A stretch of 64,000 nucleotides of DNA from contig NZ_JAGGKV010000006.1 of NCBI RefSeq assembly GCF_017874035.1, forward strand, positions 124,001-188,000. The letters are read 5' to 3'. The translations under genes were made by a program, and so were the position numbers. This document shows positions 8,255 to 16,344 of the stretch, one piece after another; position 1 is the stretch's first letter, and the number at the start of each line of letters is the position of its first letter. Source of the DNA: Paenibacillus aceris (lineage in GTDB: Bacteria > Bacillota > Bacilli > Paenibacillales > NBRC-103111). The notes beneath the pieces are model-generated. The model made no database searches. It saw only the letters and a program-made list of their open reading frames with translations, and was not told the origin of the DNA.

Positions 8255-8747
8255 TGGCAGCGCGAATCCCGAGAACCGCAAGGACCAAAAGAACTGCCAA
8301 TAGGACCCCGCTGGTATCAACGACCACATCAATGGCATGACCCGTACGACCATCAACAAACGTTTGATGCCATTCATCGGTAGCCGCATAGAGCACCGAA
8401 ATGATTGAGGAGGTGAGCAGTGCCATGATTACACGTACCGGCTTCGAAAGCAAGGCCAAGATCCAAAGCAGGGCAAGGATAGCGAACTCGCTAACGTGCC
8501 CTGCTTTTCTTATGAAGAACTCGATGACTCCGATAGGGTCTTGCCACGTGATCTGTTGACCGTCATATGTGAATGCCAAACGCGGGAAGTGATTTAAGAA
8601 AGAAGTTCCAGCAAGCTTCGTTTCCAGAAGCGGCCGCAGGCTCTGCTGCTGATAGGTCTGCCCGGACTTAAAAAAAATAAAGGCCATCCATAGGACGGCA
8701 GCAATGGTGAACACATAAAAATAAAGCTTGGAAGAAGATTTCGTCAT
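8232..8747 (-). CDS. VanZ-like membrane protein
   Basis: 171 residues with four or five membrane helices. The VanZ-family signatures are present: RKAGHVSEFAILALL near residues 95-110 and ATDEWHQTFVDGRTGHAID near 125-145 (conserved D-E-x-x-Q and D-x-x-x-N/D pattern). VanZ gives low-level teicoplanin resistance by an unknown mechanism, but most chromosomal homologues have no proven role. It lies 15 bp after another small membrane gene, so they form a pair. Confidence 0.85.
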   Translation of the reverse strand: MTKSSSKLYFYVFTIAAVLWMAFIFFKSGQTYQQQSLRPLLETKLAGTSFLNHFPRLAFTYDGQQITWQDPIGVIEFFIRKAGHVSEFAILALLWILALLSKPVRVIMALLTSSIISVLYAATDEWHQTFVDGRTGHAIDVVVDTSGVLLAVLLVLAVLGIRAAIRRRRIS

Positions 8748-8762
8748 GTAGAACCATCCCCT

Positions 8763-9050
8763 CTACGAATTCAATTTCTTACGAATACTAAATAGCGCGA
8801 AAAACTCGATAACCATCAAATTCACCGCCGACACGCCATAAAATGCCATTCCAAACATCATGCGGAACGGATCCTCCGTCACAGATTTCCACCAGAATAC
8901 TGCAGCCAAAGTCAGTACAATATTTAAGGCTGTCGTTATCCAGAAAGAAAATCCCAGCCGATTCGTTTTCCGCATTAACCACACGCCGATTACAAACGGC
9001 AATGCAAAAGCTATCCCTAAGAAAACCCAATACAATACCCCGTTTGACAC
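8763..9050 (-). CDS. small three-helix membrane protein, unknown
   Basis: 95 residues with about three transmembrane helices (8-26, 33-52, 63-88) and a short basic end (IRKKLNS). The start is GTG at 9050 with TAGGAG 10 nt upstream. It is followed after 12 bp by the VanZ-like gene and is probably cotranscribed with it. I know no function. Confidence 0.7.
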   Translation of the reverse strand: MSNGVLYWVFLGIAFALPFVIGVWLMRKTNRLGFSFWITTALNIVLTLAAVFWWKSVTEDPFRMMFGMAFYGVSAVNLMVIEFFALFSIRKKLNS

Positions 9051-9190
9051 TCTTTCGTCACTCCTACACGATCAACTAGTTTCTGTTACTAGGTTAGCAT
9101 GAATATATGAATGAAAACAACGTTTGGCACTGTCTGCAACAGAAACGTCGCAGGCATTAAAGGCAATAAGAATTTTCTGTACAAAAGGGC

Positions 9191-9219
9191 TTGCCTGCTT
9201 CAAAAAATTCATGTATAAT
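9191..9219 (+). promoter_or_regulatory. promoter of tRNA-Ala
   Basis: TTGCCT and TATAAT are separated by exactly 17 bp, 33 bp before the mature tRNA 5' end. It fits a vegetative SigA promoter. Confidence 0.75.
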
Positions 9220-9251
9220 ACGAAAAGTCGACGTTGCTTTTACGACATTTC

Positions 9252-9324
9252 GGGGCCTTAGCTCAGCTGGGAGAGCGCATCGCTGGCAGCGATGAGGTCA
9301 GGGGTTCGATCCCCCTAGGCTCCA
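9252..9324 (+). tRNA. tRNA-Ala (GGC anticodon)
   Basis: A 73-nt cloverleaf: acceptor GGGGCCT/AGGCTCC with discriminator A, D-arm GCTC/GAGC, anticodon stem CATCG/CGATG with loop CTGGCAG (anticodon GGC), and T-arm AGGGG-TTCGATC-CCCCT. The 3' CCA is not encoded. Read directly from the sequence. Confidence 0.95.
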
Positions 9325-9331
9325 TACAAGT

Positions 9332-9364
9332 AAAAACCTCGATCCTTTGGGATCGAGGTTTTTT
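9332..9364 (+). terminator. terminator after tRNA-Ala
   Basis: AAAACCTCGATCC pairs with GGATCGAGGTTTT around TTTG and ends in a T run, 8 bp after the tRNA. Confidence 0.9.
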
Positions 9365-9640
9365 GTATGGATCATGGGGGTAAGAACCCCAGTCGGTTCG
9401 CCCGCGCGGACGGAACGAATGAGTACACTTCATAGAGATACTTCAAGTGCAGGAGCACGGCGTCTGAATCAACCGCTAAAAGTCTTCGTCGAGTATGCTT
9501 CGTCAGACAGTTCAATCAAAGATTCGGACATCCCCCAGTTTTTCGTTTTCCCTTCTGTAAGTGCCATTTTCAACGTTCATTTCCCTCATGAGAAACCATG
9601 GTTTATTAAAACGATTTAAATCCTTAGCTTTCCAACAATA
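9365..9640. other. non-coding stretch after tRNA-Ala
   Basis: About 275 bp. The first half is G+C-richer and the second half A+T-rich. I see no supported gene and no copy of the tRNA 3' end that would mark an attachment site. It could be an old junction between core DNA and the A+T-rich genes that follow. Confidence 0.4.
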
Positions 9641-9799
9641 ATGACAATAATTGAAGTTTTTCTAGAAAAGCGCACTGAATTGATTAAATACATAAATTGG
9701 ACATGGTATATGAGCTTTATTACTATAACAATCACTCTTCTACTTTCCTACTGGTACTACTTGTGGTTTTTTAAAAAAATCAAGAAAATGAACGCGTAG
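9641..9799 (+). CDS. possible 52-residue single-pass membrane protein
   Basis: ATG 9641 to TAG 9799. The predicted product has a charged N-terminus (MTIIEVFLEKRTELIKYINW), one strongly hydrophobic aromatic helix and a lysine-rich end (FFKKIKKMNA). No good ribosome site is visible before the ATG, so the call is tentative. Codon use is A+T-rich like the next gene. Confidence 0.4.
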   Translation: MTIIEVFLEKRTELIKYINWTWYMSFITITITLLLSYWYYLWFFKKIKKMNA

Positions 9800-9888
9800 G
9801 ATCACTAGCGATTCTATTTGAAGAATAAATACAATACCAAATGTAAACAATATTTCCAGAATATAATCCGATACTGAGGTGATTAATA

Positions 9889-10452
9889 ATGGAAAATGTG
9901 ATGACATCAGCAATTAATACAATAAAATCACTGTTCGATGATGAACCAAAAGATCCACTTCATGTTGGAGAAGTAATGGCTTGTTGGATTTACTTAGGTG
10001 GGCTTTTAGAAGCTAAAGCTTTTGTAGAGTCTGCTATTAACACAACTGTAGATATGCAATTAAGAAAAGTGCTAGAAGAAGACCAGCAGATTGGACATTC
10101 CCAAATACAACGCCTTCAATCATTTATGATAAACGAGGGGGTTACTTTGCCACCTTCTCCAGAATCAAAACCAAAGTCTGACCCTAATGCTATACCGCTT
10201 GGAGTTAAATTTACAGATGATGAATTGGCTAACTTGTTATCAATAAAGATAGTTACGCTTATTGTTAATGCAGCAACGGGTTCGGCACAATCGGTTAGAA
10301 ATGATGTTGCCCTTTTATTCACACAATTTCAAGCAGAAAAAATGGTATTTGGTGCAAATGTTAAATCTATGATGCGAGAGCGTGGTTGGATTAAAATACC
10401 TCCGTATTACTATCCACCAGGAGCACCAGGATCTGGTCGTAATGAAGCATGA
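9889..10452 (+). CDS. DUF3231 family protein
   Basis: 187 residues with GAGGTG 7 nt before the ATG. The sequence shows helices with conserved E/H/D residues, a LTDDELAN-like segment (KFTDDELANLLSIKIVT), a late RNDVALLFTQFQAEK helix and a MMRERGWIKIPP ending, all typical of DUF3231, a ferritin-like helical family abundant in spore-forming Bacilli. Many members have two copies of the domain; this one is single-domain length. Function is unproven; a spore or stress role is only inference. Its A+T-rich codon use differs from surrounding genes. Confidence 0.8.
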   Translation: MENVMTSAINTIKSLFDDEPKDPLHVGEVMACWIYLGGLLEAKAFVESAINTTVDMQLRKVLEEDQQIGHSQIQRLQSFMINEGVTLPPSPESKPKSDPNAIPLGVKFTDDELANLLSIKIVTLIVNAATGSAQSVRNDVALLFTQFQAEKMVFGANVKSMMRERGWIKIPPYYYPPGAPGSGRNEA

Positions 10453-10474
10453 AACAATTCAAAGCTCGAACGTA

Positions 10475-10503
10475 CCCGTGGAAACTTTGCCATGGGCTTT
10501 TTA
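10475..10503 (+). terminator. terminator after DUF3231 gene
   Basis: CCCGTGG (10475-10481) pairs with CCATGGG (10490-10496) with one G-T pair, followed by a T run. Confidence 0.6.
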
Positions 10504-10706
10504 TTATTAAATTCAATATTTAGCTTTGTCCCCAGCAAAATGCCAAATGTCAGTTACTTTGAATCGGTGCATGGAGCCATAGACTTTTGTACCGACATGT
10601 TCTCCAATTCGCGGCAACAGCCGAAGCCAGACGGTCGTCACTGACGCCCAAGAGTAATAATGCGAAGATGAATACCATATGATATCTCTTCGTAGGAGTT
10701 GATATC

Positions 10707-10916
10707 ATGGCCAGCTTTCCAGATGTCGTAATTATTGTTCGATCTAAAAAGAATTTTGCAAATATCGGCAGAATCCGGATTATCGGAAGTGCAAAACCTT
10801 GCCAAAGATTTATTAAAGTAGGTGCCCCAGTCAAAGATGCTGTATTATGTTTGCTCCAACATGGATTTACGATTGTTGAGCAAGGAAATGTCGGTGTATT
10901 TTTTCGGAATCGATGA
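10707..10916 (+). CDS. 69-residue hypothetical protein
   Basis: TAGGAG lies 8 nt before the ATG. The product is small, basic and of alpha/beta appearance: MASFPDVVIIVRSKKNFANI then a core with V-A-P-V-K-D-A-V-L-C-L-L-Q-H-G-F-T-I-V. No membrane segment or signal peptide. I know no family; the ribosome site and balanced composition favour a real gene. Confidence 0.55.
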   Translation: MASFPDVVIIVRSKKNFANIGRIRIIGSAKPCQRFIKVGAPVKDAVLCLLQHGFTIVEQGNVGVFFRNR

Positions 10917-11040
10917 TTAAAAATAGCGGAAAACACTTGATATTCATGTTGTTACCAATCGTAAATTCATGAAACGACACCGTACTTCGACGGACATCTC
11001 CTTCTCTTTCATATACTGTTTGTATTGAGGGGTGATTTAA

Positions 11041-11136
11041 ATGTCTCAAGAAGAAGAGTATTTCTTTGTTTCAATTACTTGGTCTTTATTACTGGCATTG
11101 TCAATTTGGATGATTGTGCTTGTTTTTATTAGCTAG
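11041..11136 (+). CDS. 31-residue single-pass membrane peptide
   Basis: AGGGGTG lies 7 nt before the ATG. The sequence is an acidic start (MSQEEEYFF) and one hydrophobic helix (about residues 9-30) ending in VFIS, closely followed by a terminator at 11192-11224. Such tiny acidic-headed helices are common in sporulating Firmicutes, but I cannot assign a family. Confidence 0.6.
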   Translation: MSQEEEYFFVSITWSLLLALSIWMIVLVFIS

Positions 11137-11191
11137 AAAATAAATTGGAAATCTTTCATCTGGAAGCATCTAGACTCCATATAGTACAAAT

Positions 11192-11224
11192 AAACCGCTA
11201 AGCTTTTAGCTAGCGGTTTTTATT
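11192..11224. terminator. terminator between convergent genes
   Basis: AAACCGCTA pairs with TAGCGGTTT around a loop that itself contains AGCT palindromes, with T and A runs outside. It suits the 31-codon gene and the convergent SLH gene. Confidence 0.8.
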
Positions 11225-11232
11225 AACGTTAA

Positions 11233-13944
11233 TTACCTTATACCAGAACTCGGCGTAGCCGATTTGATTGGAGCAGCCTCGCTTTCAGCACCATTATTAT
11301 TCACTGCTGTGACCTTGTAGTAGAACGTTGTACCAATTGCTGCCGTTGTATCTGTGAAAGTCGTACCGCTAACTTTGGAGCCTGTGATCTGGTACGTACC
11401 ATTCGCAGCGTTCGAGCGCATTACGTTATAACCTGCTGCGCCTTTAACCGCATTCCAAGTGAGGATAACTTTCCCGCTGCCGGCATCTGTATGTGCATCA
11501 AAATTGTCAGGAGCAGGCAGTATGATCAATCGGTCTACGGGCACTTGCGGTGTAACTGGTGTTATATTTCCTAGGTCTCCCTTTTGAACATATGCTATAT
11601 TGCTACTTTGGCTTTCTCCACTACTATCCACTGCTGTGACGATATAACTGAATCCTTTAAGGAATGAAGCCGCTGGATCCGTGAACGTAGTACCGTTAAT
11701 ATTAGAGCTTATCGTCTCATAGGCATTGCTGGAACCTTCAGCTCGCTTCACGTTATACGTTGTAAAGCCGCCAACTTTGTTCCAGTTGAGAACGACAGTT
11801 GAGCCACTCCGTTCTGCGGTTAAATTCTGAGGCGGTGGGGGTGGCAGTTCTACTATCGTAACCGTTAAAACACGGGATGGCGCGCTCTCACCATGTTCAT
11901 TCATTGCTGTAACTTGATAATAATATGTAGTGCCTTTGCGAGCTGTTGTATCCGTAAACGTAGTAGCTGTAAGATTGGAGCGTTTGGCCTTAAACGGACC
12001 GCCAGGAACATCCGAGCGCTTCACATTATAACTCGTTGCATCGTTAACCGTGTCCCAGCTCAGCTGAACATCGGTTCGATCCAATATGACCTCATCATAC
12101 TTACCCAATTGATCCCTCACACTTATTAATTGGGCTTTCAAGTTAGTAGGCATCGGCGGTGGCGGACAATGGATATCCATCTGATATAGCGGGGAATTCA
12201 AGTCAAGCAAATTCAACGAAACTTCATCATCGGCCACCCACACATCATAACCTGCGATCACATCCAGTTTGAGAAAAGCGTCAACACGGATAGCATCACA
12301 TCGGCCCTGTTCGTAGTATCTGTTATAGCCTGCTCGGATTCCAGGATAAAGTTCAATTCCAGCATAGGCAATATCTAATAAGGTCAGCGTCAATTGAAAA
12401 TCTGGACCTGCAGCAAGACTGGCATCAACATTGGAGTTCACATCTAACGTTGCTGTGTTCGTTGTGTTATTAATAGGTCGGAAACCATGACTAAGCGAAT
12501 AGCTGAAACCTTCTTCCAAATGAAACCGGTCCTCAAATTTAATTTCTAATGAAGCTCTAAAATTAGGGTCGATTTTCAAATACAGCATCGCTTTTACGAA
12601 TACGCCTGTAAAGACAGGCACATAAAATGGAGCCGTCAACGGAATGAGTTTAGGCTGGGTTAATGCTCCCTTTCCGGTATCGGCTTTCACAGTCACGTTA
12701 GTTGTTATATCTCCAGTCAGTACTAATTTGGAATAGAAATCCAAATCCACATCAAACCAATCAACATCAATATCAAGACCAATGTCTGCCGTTACCCCTA
12801 AGTTACAGAAATTCATATGAGCATCGAGAACAATTCCTTCGTAATTTGCATGATTCAAAACAATAGGGATACATGGCAAAGTCACAGACGTATCCTGTAT
12901 GGTGACATCGTTCGTCTTAATTTGGATCGACGGATCAGCTGGGACGAGCATCTTTGGATTTATGGGCTCTGTGGTATGCACATCAAGCTTAGAAAAAACC
13001 TCCTTCAGTTTGGGAACTGATGTTTTCACAACAAGCGCGCCATTCTCCTTGCTAACGGATTCCACTTTTTTCGCAATGCCGCCAAAATATTGGTCATTCG
13101 GAGGCATGACAAACACATCGCCGACATCTAATTTCAAATCCGGGTCGTTAATGACCCATGTAACATCATCCCGTTTCGAATAACTCGTGCTTTTGCTTTG
13201 CTTCACTTCAGGTTTGTATTCAACAATTTTGCGAGAAGCTTCTGGCGGCGGTGTCGACAATTGCCCCGGTGAATAATGAAGGGCGCGCACTAACATAACA
13301 GCTGCTTCGGCACGAGTAGAATTATTTCCGCCTTTGAACGTATGATCTGGATAGCCTTGAATAATTCCCGTTCCTAATGCTGCTTCGATCAAGTCACGAT
13401 TCCTCTTAATATCCGCTTGATCATTCACAGCTCCAAGTAATTTCTCTTCCTTTTGCAGTGGGAGCTGCAGCGCTCTTACAATCCAAACCGCCATTTCATA
13501 ACGCGTAATGGGCAGGCTCGGCTTAAAACCGTCTGGAAAATCGGTGAGAAACAAAATGCCGTTCGTTAATCCTGCGGCAATATAGGGCACAGACCAACGC
13601 CCCTGTTCAACGTCTTTGAACGGAACATAGCTGGAGTTTTTCGGTAATTTCCTTAGTTCTACGAGCATCTTCAGAAACTGCTCCCGTGTTACGTTTCCAG
13701 CAGGCTGAAACGACCCATCTTCGAAACCAGCTACAATATTCGCTGCGGATAGTTCCATAATTTCGTTGTACGCCCAATGAGATTGAATATCGCTGAATGT
13801 AGCTGGTTGCGGCCCTCCATTGCTATCGCTTTCAGCAGCAGCAGCAAGATACGGAGGGAGCATGCTGAACAGCATCAGGAAAATGGACATCCAGATCAAT
13901 GATTTATAGCTTCTTCTAAAAATGATAACACCTCCCCTTTTCAT
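11233..13944 (-). CDS. secreted SLH-domain protein with three fibronectin type III domains
   Basis: 903 residues. A signal peptide (basic start, hydrophobic core, cleavage near AAA-AE at about 36) is followed by three SLH domains (about 48-235; FSDIQSHWAYNEI, FKDVEQGRWSVPYI and a third with GYPDHTFKGGNNSTRAEAA) that tether proteins to pyruvylated cell-wall polymers. A middle region of about 350 residues, rich in beta strands and aspartates, is unassigned. Three Fn3 domains follow (about 610-700, 705-790, 810-900), each with a YNV(K/M)R motif and a (Y/F)xxxVTAV motif. The ATG at 13944 uses GAGG about 11 nt upstream; the stronger GGGAGG downstream has no ATG/GTG/TTG partner. Likely surface adhesin or carbohydrate-interacting protein, with no catalytic domain identified. 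Confidence 0.85.
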   Translation of the reverse strand: MKRGGVIIFRRSYKSLIWMSIFLMLFSMLPPYLAAAAESDSNGGPQPATFSDIQSHWAYNEIMELSAANIVAGFEDGSFQPAGNVTREQFLKMLVELRKLPKNSSYVPFKDVEQGRWSVPYIAAGLTNGILFLTDFPDGFKPSLPITRYEMAVWIVRALQLPLQKEEKLLGAVNDQADIKRNRDLIEAALGTGIIQGYPDHTFKGGNNSTRAEAAVMLVRALHYSPGQLSTPPPEASRKIVEYKPEVKQSKSTSYSKRDDVTWVINDPDLKLDVGDVFVMPPNDQYFGGIAKKVESVSKENGALVVKTSVPKLKEVFSKLDVHTTEPINPKMLVPADPSIQIKTNDVTIQDTSVTLPCIPIVLNHANYEGIVLDAHMNFCNLGVTADIGLDIDVDWFDVDLDFYSKLVLTGDITTNVTVKADTGKGALTQPKLIPLTAPFYVPVFTGVFVKAMLYLKIDPNFRASLEIKFEDRFHLEEGFSYSLSHGFRPINNTTNTATLDVNSNVDASLAAGPDFQLTLTLLDIAYAGIELYPGIRAGYNRYYEQGRCDAIRVDAFLKLDVIAGYDVWVADDEVSLNLLDLNSPLYQMDIHCPPPPMPTNLKAQLISVRDQLGKYDEVILDRTDVQLSWDTVNDATSYNVKRSDVPGGPFKAKRSNLTATTFTDTTARKGTTYYYQVTAMNEHGESAPSRVLTVTIVELPPPPPQNLTAERSGSTVVLNWNKVGGFTTYNVKRAEGSSNAYETISSNINGTTFTDPAASFLKGFSYIVTAVDSSGESQSSNIAYVQKGDLGNITPVTPQVPVDRLIILPAPDNFDAHTDAGSGKVILTWNAVKGAAGYNVMRSNAANGTYQITGSKVSGTTFTDTTAAIGTTFYYKVTAVNNNGAESEAAPIKSATPSSGIR

Positions 13945-13997
13945 TAGAAAAACAACCTCATTTGCATAAGCGGACAGCTTTGAGCTGACGATTAACT

Positions 13998-14183
13998 TTG
14001 ACCTCAACCATATCCACACTTGAACTGATTCAGCAAAATTGCGACCCGGCTGCTTATCTGAGAGGACATCATTTAAGAAAATTTTCTATGCCTTTGGATT
14101 GGGTTATGTCTCCATCTCTAACGGATGTTAATAGATTATTGGCTCATAAGTTCACTGGATTTATGGAATTATATCTTAAATGA
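13998..14183 (+). pseudogene. N-terminal fragment of a DUF1796 (papain-like cysteine peptidase) gene
   Basis: An open frame of about 60 codons contains QNCDPAAYLRGHHLRKFSMP, then LDWVMSPSLTDVNRLL and FTGFMEL. This matches the conserved N-terminal portion of DUF1796 putative papain-like cysteine peptidases (with the active-site NC), which are normally several times longer. The frame stops right after this segment and I cannot find a continuation, so it is a truncated remnant. It has no ribosome site and overlaps the promoter side of the SLH gene. Confidence 0.65.
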
Positions 14184-14290
14184 CATCAACTTATTACCTT
14201 AATTATATTTCATTTACGCCGTTATTTTGTTTATTCAATGATTCCTACTCAAAAATAAATCTTGTTCGGCGGTGTATTTGCTGTACGAAC

Positions 14291-14337
14291 TTAAAAGGCT
14301 GCTCCCCCATCGTATAACGATGAGAGAGCAGCCTTTT
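14291..14337. terminator. terminator with nested stem
   Basis: AAAAGGCTGCTC (14293-14304) pairs with GAGCAGCCTTTT (14326-14337), with an inner CATCG/CGATG stem. It lies just downstream of the 56-codon minus-strand gene. Confidence 0.8.
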
Positions 14338-14339
14338 AC

Positions 14340-14510
14340 TCAAACTTGGTTTTTGTTGATATTATTTAAACTTGGGACGTAATCAGCGGCCTTGCTGCTC
14401 GATAACGTTTGCGCTTCTTCAAGAAGACTGGCATCGTTCTGCTGATTGTTTTTACTATCTGCTCGGTTATCCTCGCGGTCATGTTTGGGATCAGCGTCAT
14501 TTTTAGGCAT
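14340..14510 (-). CDS. 56-residue hydrophilic protein
   Basis: GGAGGTG lies 6 nt before the ATG at 14510. The product is low-complexity and very polar, rich in Asp, Asn, Lys and Gln (MPKNDADPKHDREDNRADSK), with no hydrophobic core, so it is probably disordered. It is followed directly by a terminator. No family is recognised; a spore or desiccation role would be speculation. Confidence 0.6.
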   Translation of the reverse strand: MPKNDADPKHDREDNRADSKNNQQNDASLLEEAQTLSSSKAADYVPSLNNINKNQV

Positions 14511-14632
14511 AACATTCACCTCCATCGTCTCATTGTTAGTATGAGAAGGTGGCATGCATTTTATCCCAATTGAATGAAGCTGCTACTCACATAAATGAAG
14601 GGTGAAACATGGTTTATAACTATTTTTAACAT

Positions 14633-14661
14633 TGAATCAATGGGAAAATTTCATTTATAAT
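14633..14661 (+). promoter_or_regulatory. promoter of the fusB-like transcription unit
   Basis: TTGAAT and TATAAT with 17 bp spacing, about 200 bp before the FusB-like start, giving a long 5' leader. Confidence 0.6.
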
Positions 14662-14686
14662 GGGTGCTGAAAGGTGGTAGGTAGAA

Positions 14687-14740
14687 ATGGCAAATCAATT
14701 TGCCGGAACAAGAAGCAGCTCATGCAAAGCCTACGATTAG
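14687..14740 (+). CDS. putative 17-residue leader peptide of fusB-like gene
   Basis: ATG 14687 to TAG 14740 encodes MANQFAGTRSSSCKAYD. AAAGGTGG lies 9 nt upstream, close to the predicted transcript start. It is followed by a GGGCGA...TCGCCC long-range stem (14740-14790) before the main gene. The layout resembles translational attenuation leaders of resistance genes, including that described for staphylococcal fusB. This role is inferred. Confidence 0.4.
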   Translation: MANQFAGTRSSSCKAYD

Positions 14741-14862
14741 GGCGATACTTCGCATGGGCGTGACAGTTACCTTTAACATCGTCGCCCGGAAAAGCTTTAT
14801 CGTTTCTAATAATGGGTTTTGCACTTATTTTTATTTTCATTAATAATAAGGGGCTGAAACCA

Positions 14863-15525
14863 ATGGTCAAACCATTCATTAGAAACCATCAATATAACTT
14901 AATTAAAAAGCAGGTCGATCTGCTGCAGAAAGCCGCCAATTCCGTCTCTGATCCAAAAGTAGTGGAATCCGTACGATACAGCGCTCAATCCAAATTGATC
15001 GAAGCTTTTCCTGAAATCACCGATGTTCAAAAACAAACGTTAGAGCAGATATCAACACTACGTACGACGGACGAGTTTCAGCAATATCTGCATGCATTAA
15101 AGCCATATTTGACACAATTATCACAAGTGACTGGAAATCAGCTTAACAAGCTTTTCCCCAAAATCAAAAAACTGAAGGCTCCTGATTTCACAGTTATCGA
15201 TTTCCATTATGTCACATATCTTGGCTGGGTCGATATCGCATCAAATAAAATGTTCCTCGTTTACCCTCTGAACGGGCAATGGGTCGGCATCGAAGGAAGA
15301 TACACCCCATCGAATAAAGGCGTTTGCTTTTTGTGCAATCGGCATGAGGAGGTTGCTTTATTTACAGCGGTCACCAAAAAGAAGCCGGCTAACGCTTCTC
15401 CCGATTACTATAAAGCAATTGGCAACTATATGTGTGTTGACAGCGCTGTTTGCAACAAAAACATTACGGATGTATCGGCTTTGGAAACGTTCGTTCAAAA
15501 GGTAACGGGATACCATATATCGTAA
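14863..15525 (+). CDS. FusB/FusC-family elongation factor G-binding protein
   Basis: 220 residues, close to the length of FusB (about 213). The helical N-terminal EF-G-binding part (about 1-80) is followed by the alpha/beta domain and the four-Cys treble-clef zinc finger (GVCFLCNRHEEVALF, then YMCVDSAVCNKNITD), which is the family hallmark. FusB-type proteins bind EF-G and free it from ribosomes stalled by fusidic acid; chromosomal homologues in Bacilli give a low-level version. AAGGGG lies about 8 nt before the ATG at 14863; the ATG at 14812 has no site. The 200-nt leader with a short frame suggests regulated translation. Confidence 0.85.
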   Translation: MVKPFIRNHQYNLIKKQVDLLQKAANSVSDPKVVESVRYSAQSKLIEAFPEITDVQKQTLEQISTLRTTDEFQQYLHALKPYLTQLSQVTGNQLNKLFPKIKKLKAPDFTVIDFHYVTYLGWVDIASNKMFLVYPLNGQWVGIEGRYTPSNKGVCFLCNRHEEVALFTAVTKKKPANASPDYYKAIGNYMCVDSAVCNKNITDVSALETFVQKVTGYHIS

Positions 15526-15556
15526 ATAGGTTCAGATACACAAAGCTTAAATAAGT

Positions 15557-15603
15557 TGGGGCCATCCCTGGAGTAGATTGTTCTACTCAGGGGTGGCCTT
15601 TTG
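15557..15603 (+). terminator. terminator with AGTAG core
   Basis: GGCCATCCCTG (15560-15570) pairs with CAGGGGTGGCC (15588-15598), with the inner GAGTAGATTGTTCTACTC palindrome, then a T run. It is related in layout to 1917-1964 and 41649-41689. Confidence 0.8.
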
Positions 15604-15605
15604 CG

Positions 15606-15630
15606 TGGGAACTACAGGGATTTCATAGAG
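15606..15630. repeat. partial GGAACTACAGG-type repeat, copy 2
   Basis: GGGAACTACAGGGATTTCAT matches one arm of the palindromic family seen elsewhere in the window. The second arm is not recognisable. Confidence 0.45.
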
Positions 15631-15705
15631 TTGTAATTGAAATCATAGACTTGCTAGATTATAATACAGGCTTGTATGTTACTTTAATTAAAAGGAAATG
15701 ATGGC

Positions 15706-16227
15706 ATGAAAACAAATAGTCCCGAATACTGGATTTCTAAACTTGAACTCGTCGCTCATCCCGAGGGCGGTTACTATAAACGAACATTTCAAGCAGAAGA
15801 AACGATCACGGATCAAGAATTATCCGTACAATTTAACGGATCACGCTTGCTTTATACCAGCATTTATTTTCTCCTGCAGTCCCATGATGTATCCCATTTC
15901 CATCGGTTGAAATCGGATGAATTATGGTATTATCATGCAGGAAGCCCTTTGACCATTCATGTTATTTTGGAAGATGGAACCTACGAAGAAGTTAAACTAG
16001 GCATTAATTTGGAAAATGGCGAAACTCCACAATATTTGGTTCCAAAAAATTCGATTTTCGGCTCGTCGGTTATGGTAAAGAATACTTTTTCACTTGTTGG
16101 ATGCATGGTAGCACCGGGCTTTGATTTTCAGGATTTTGAAATGTTTACGCAAGAAGAATTGCTCGGGCAGTATCCGCAGCATAGAGAAGTAATTATGAAG
16201 TTAGCCTATGAACTGCTTCCTGTGTAA
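15706..16227 (+). CDS. cupin domain protein, DUF985 family
   Basis: 173 residues, the typical size of the DUF985 (Cupin_5) family. Signature segments are LVAHPEGGYYKRTF near the start, SIYFLLQSHDVSHFHRLKSD with the metal-ligand histidines, ELWYYHAGSPLTIH and VAPGFDFQDFE near the end. The fold is a double-stranded beta-helix that binds metal or small ligands; the in vivo reaction is unknown. A single-gene unit bounded by terminators. Confidence 0.85.
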   Translation: MKTNSPEYWISKLELVAHPEGGYYKRTFQAEETITDQELSVQFNGSRLLYTSIYFLLQSHDVSHFHRLKSDELWYYHAGSPLTIHVILEDGTYEEVKLGINLENGETPQYLVPKNSIFGSSVMVKNTFSLVGCMVAPGFDFQDFEMFTQEELLGQYPQHREVIMKLAYELLPV

Positions 16228-16242
16228 GGGAGTGAATGCGAT

Positions 16243-16270
16243 AACACGTCAATGTGACGTGTTTTTATTT
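16243..16270 (+). terminator. terminator after cupin gene
   Basis: AACACGTCA and TGACGTGTT form a 9-bp stem with a 3-nt loop, followed by five T. Confidence 0.85.
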
Positions 16271-16344
16271 TTGGCGATATATGGTGTAGAATGACATTAT
16301 TACATAGATCTTTTGGGGAATAGCTATCCGATTGGAGCAAAAGA

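Noticed and set aside
9252..9324. Integrative element attached at the tRNA-Ala.
   Set aside because: I see no integrase gene and no second copy of the tRNA 3' end in the window, so an attachment site cannot be claimed.
10550..10936. Minus-strand open frame of 128 codons.
   Set aside because: It overlaps the plus-strand 69-codon gene with a good ribosome site, and its own composition is unlike a protein.
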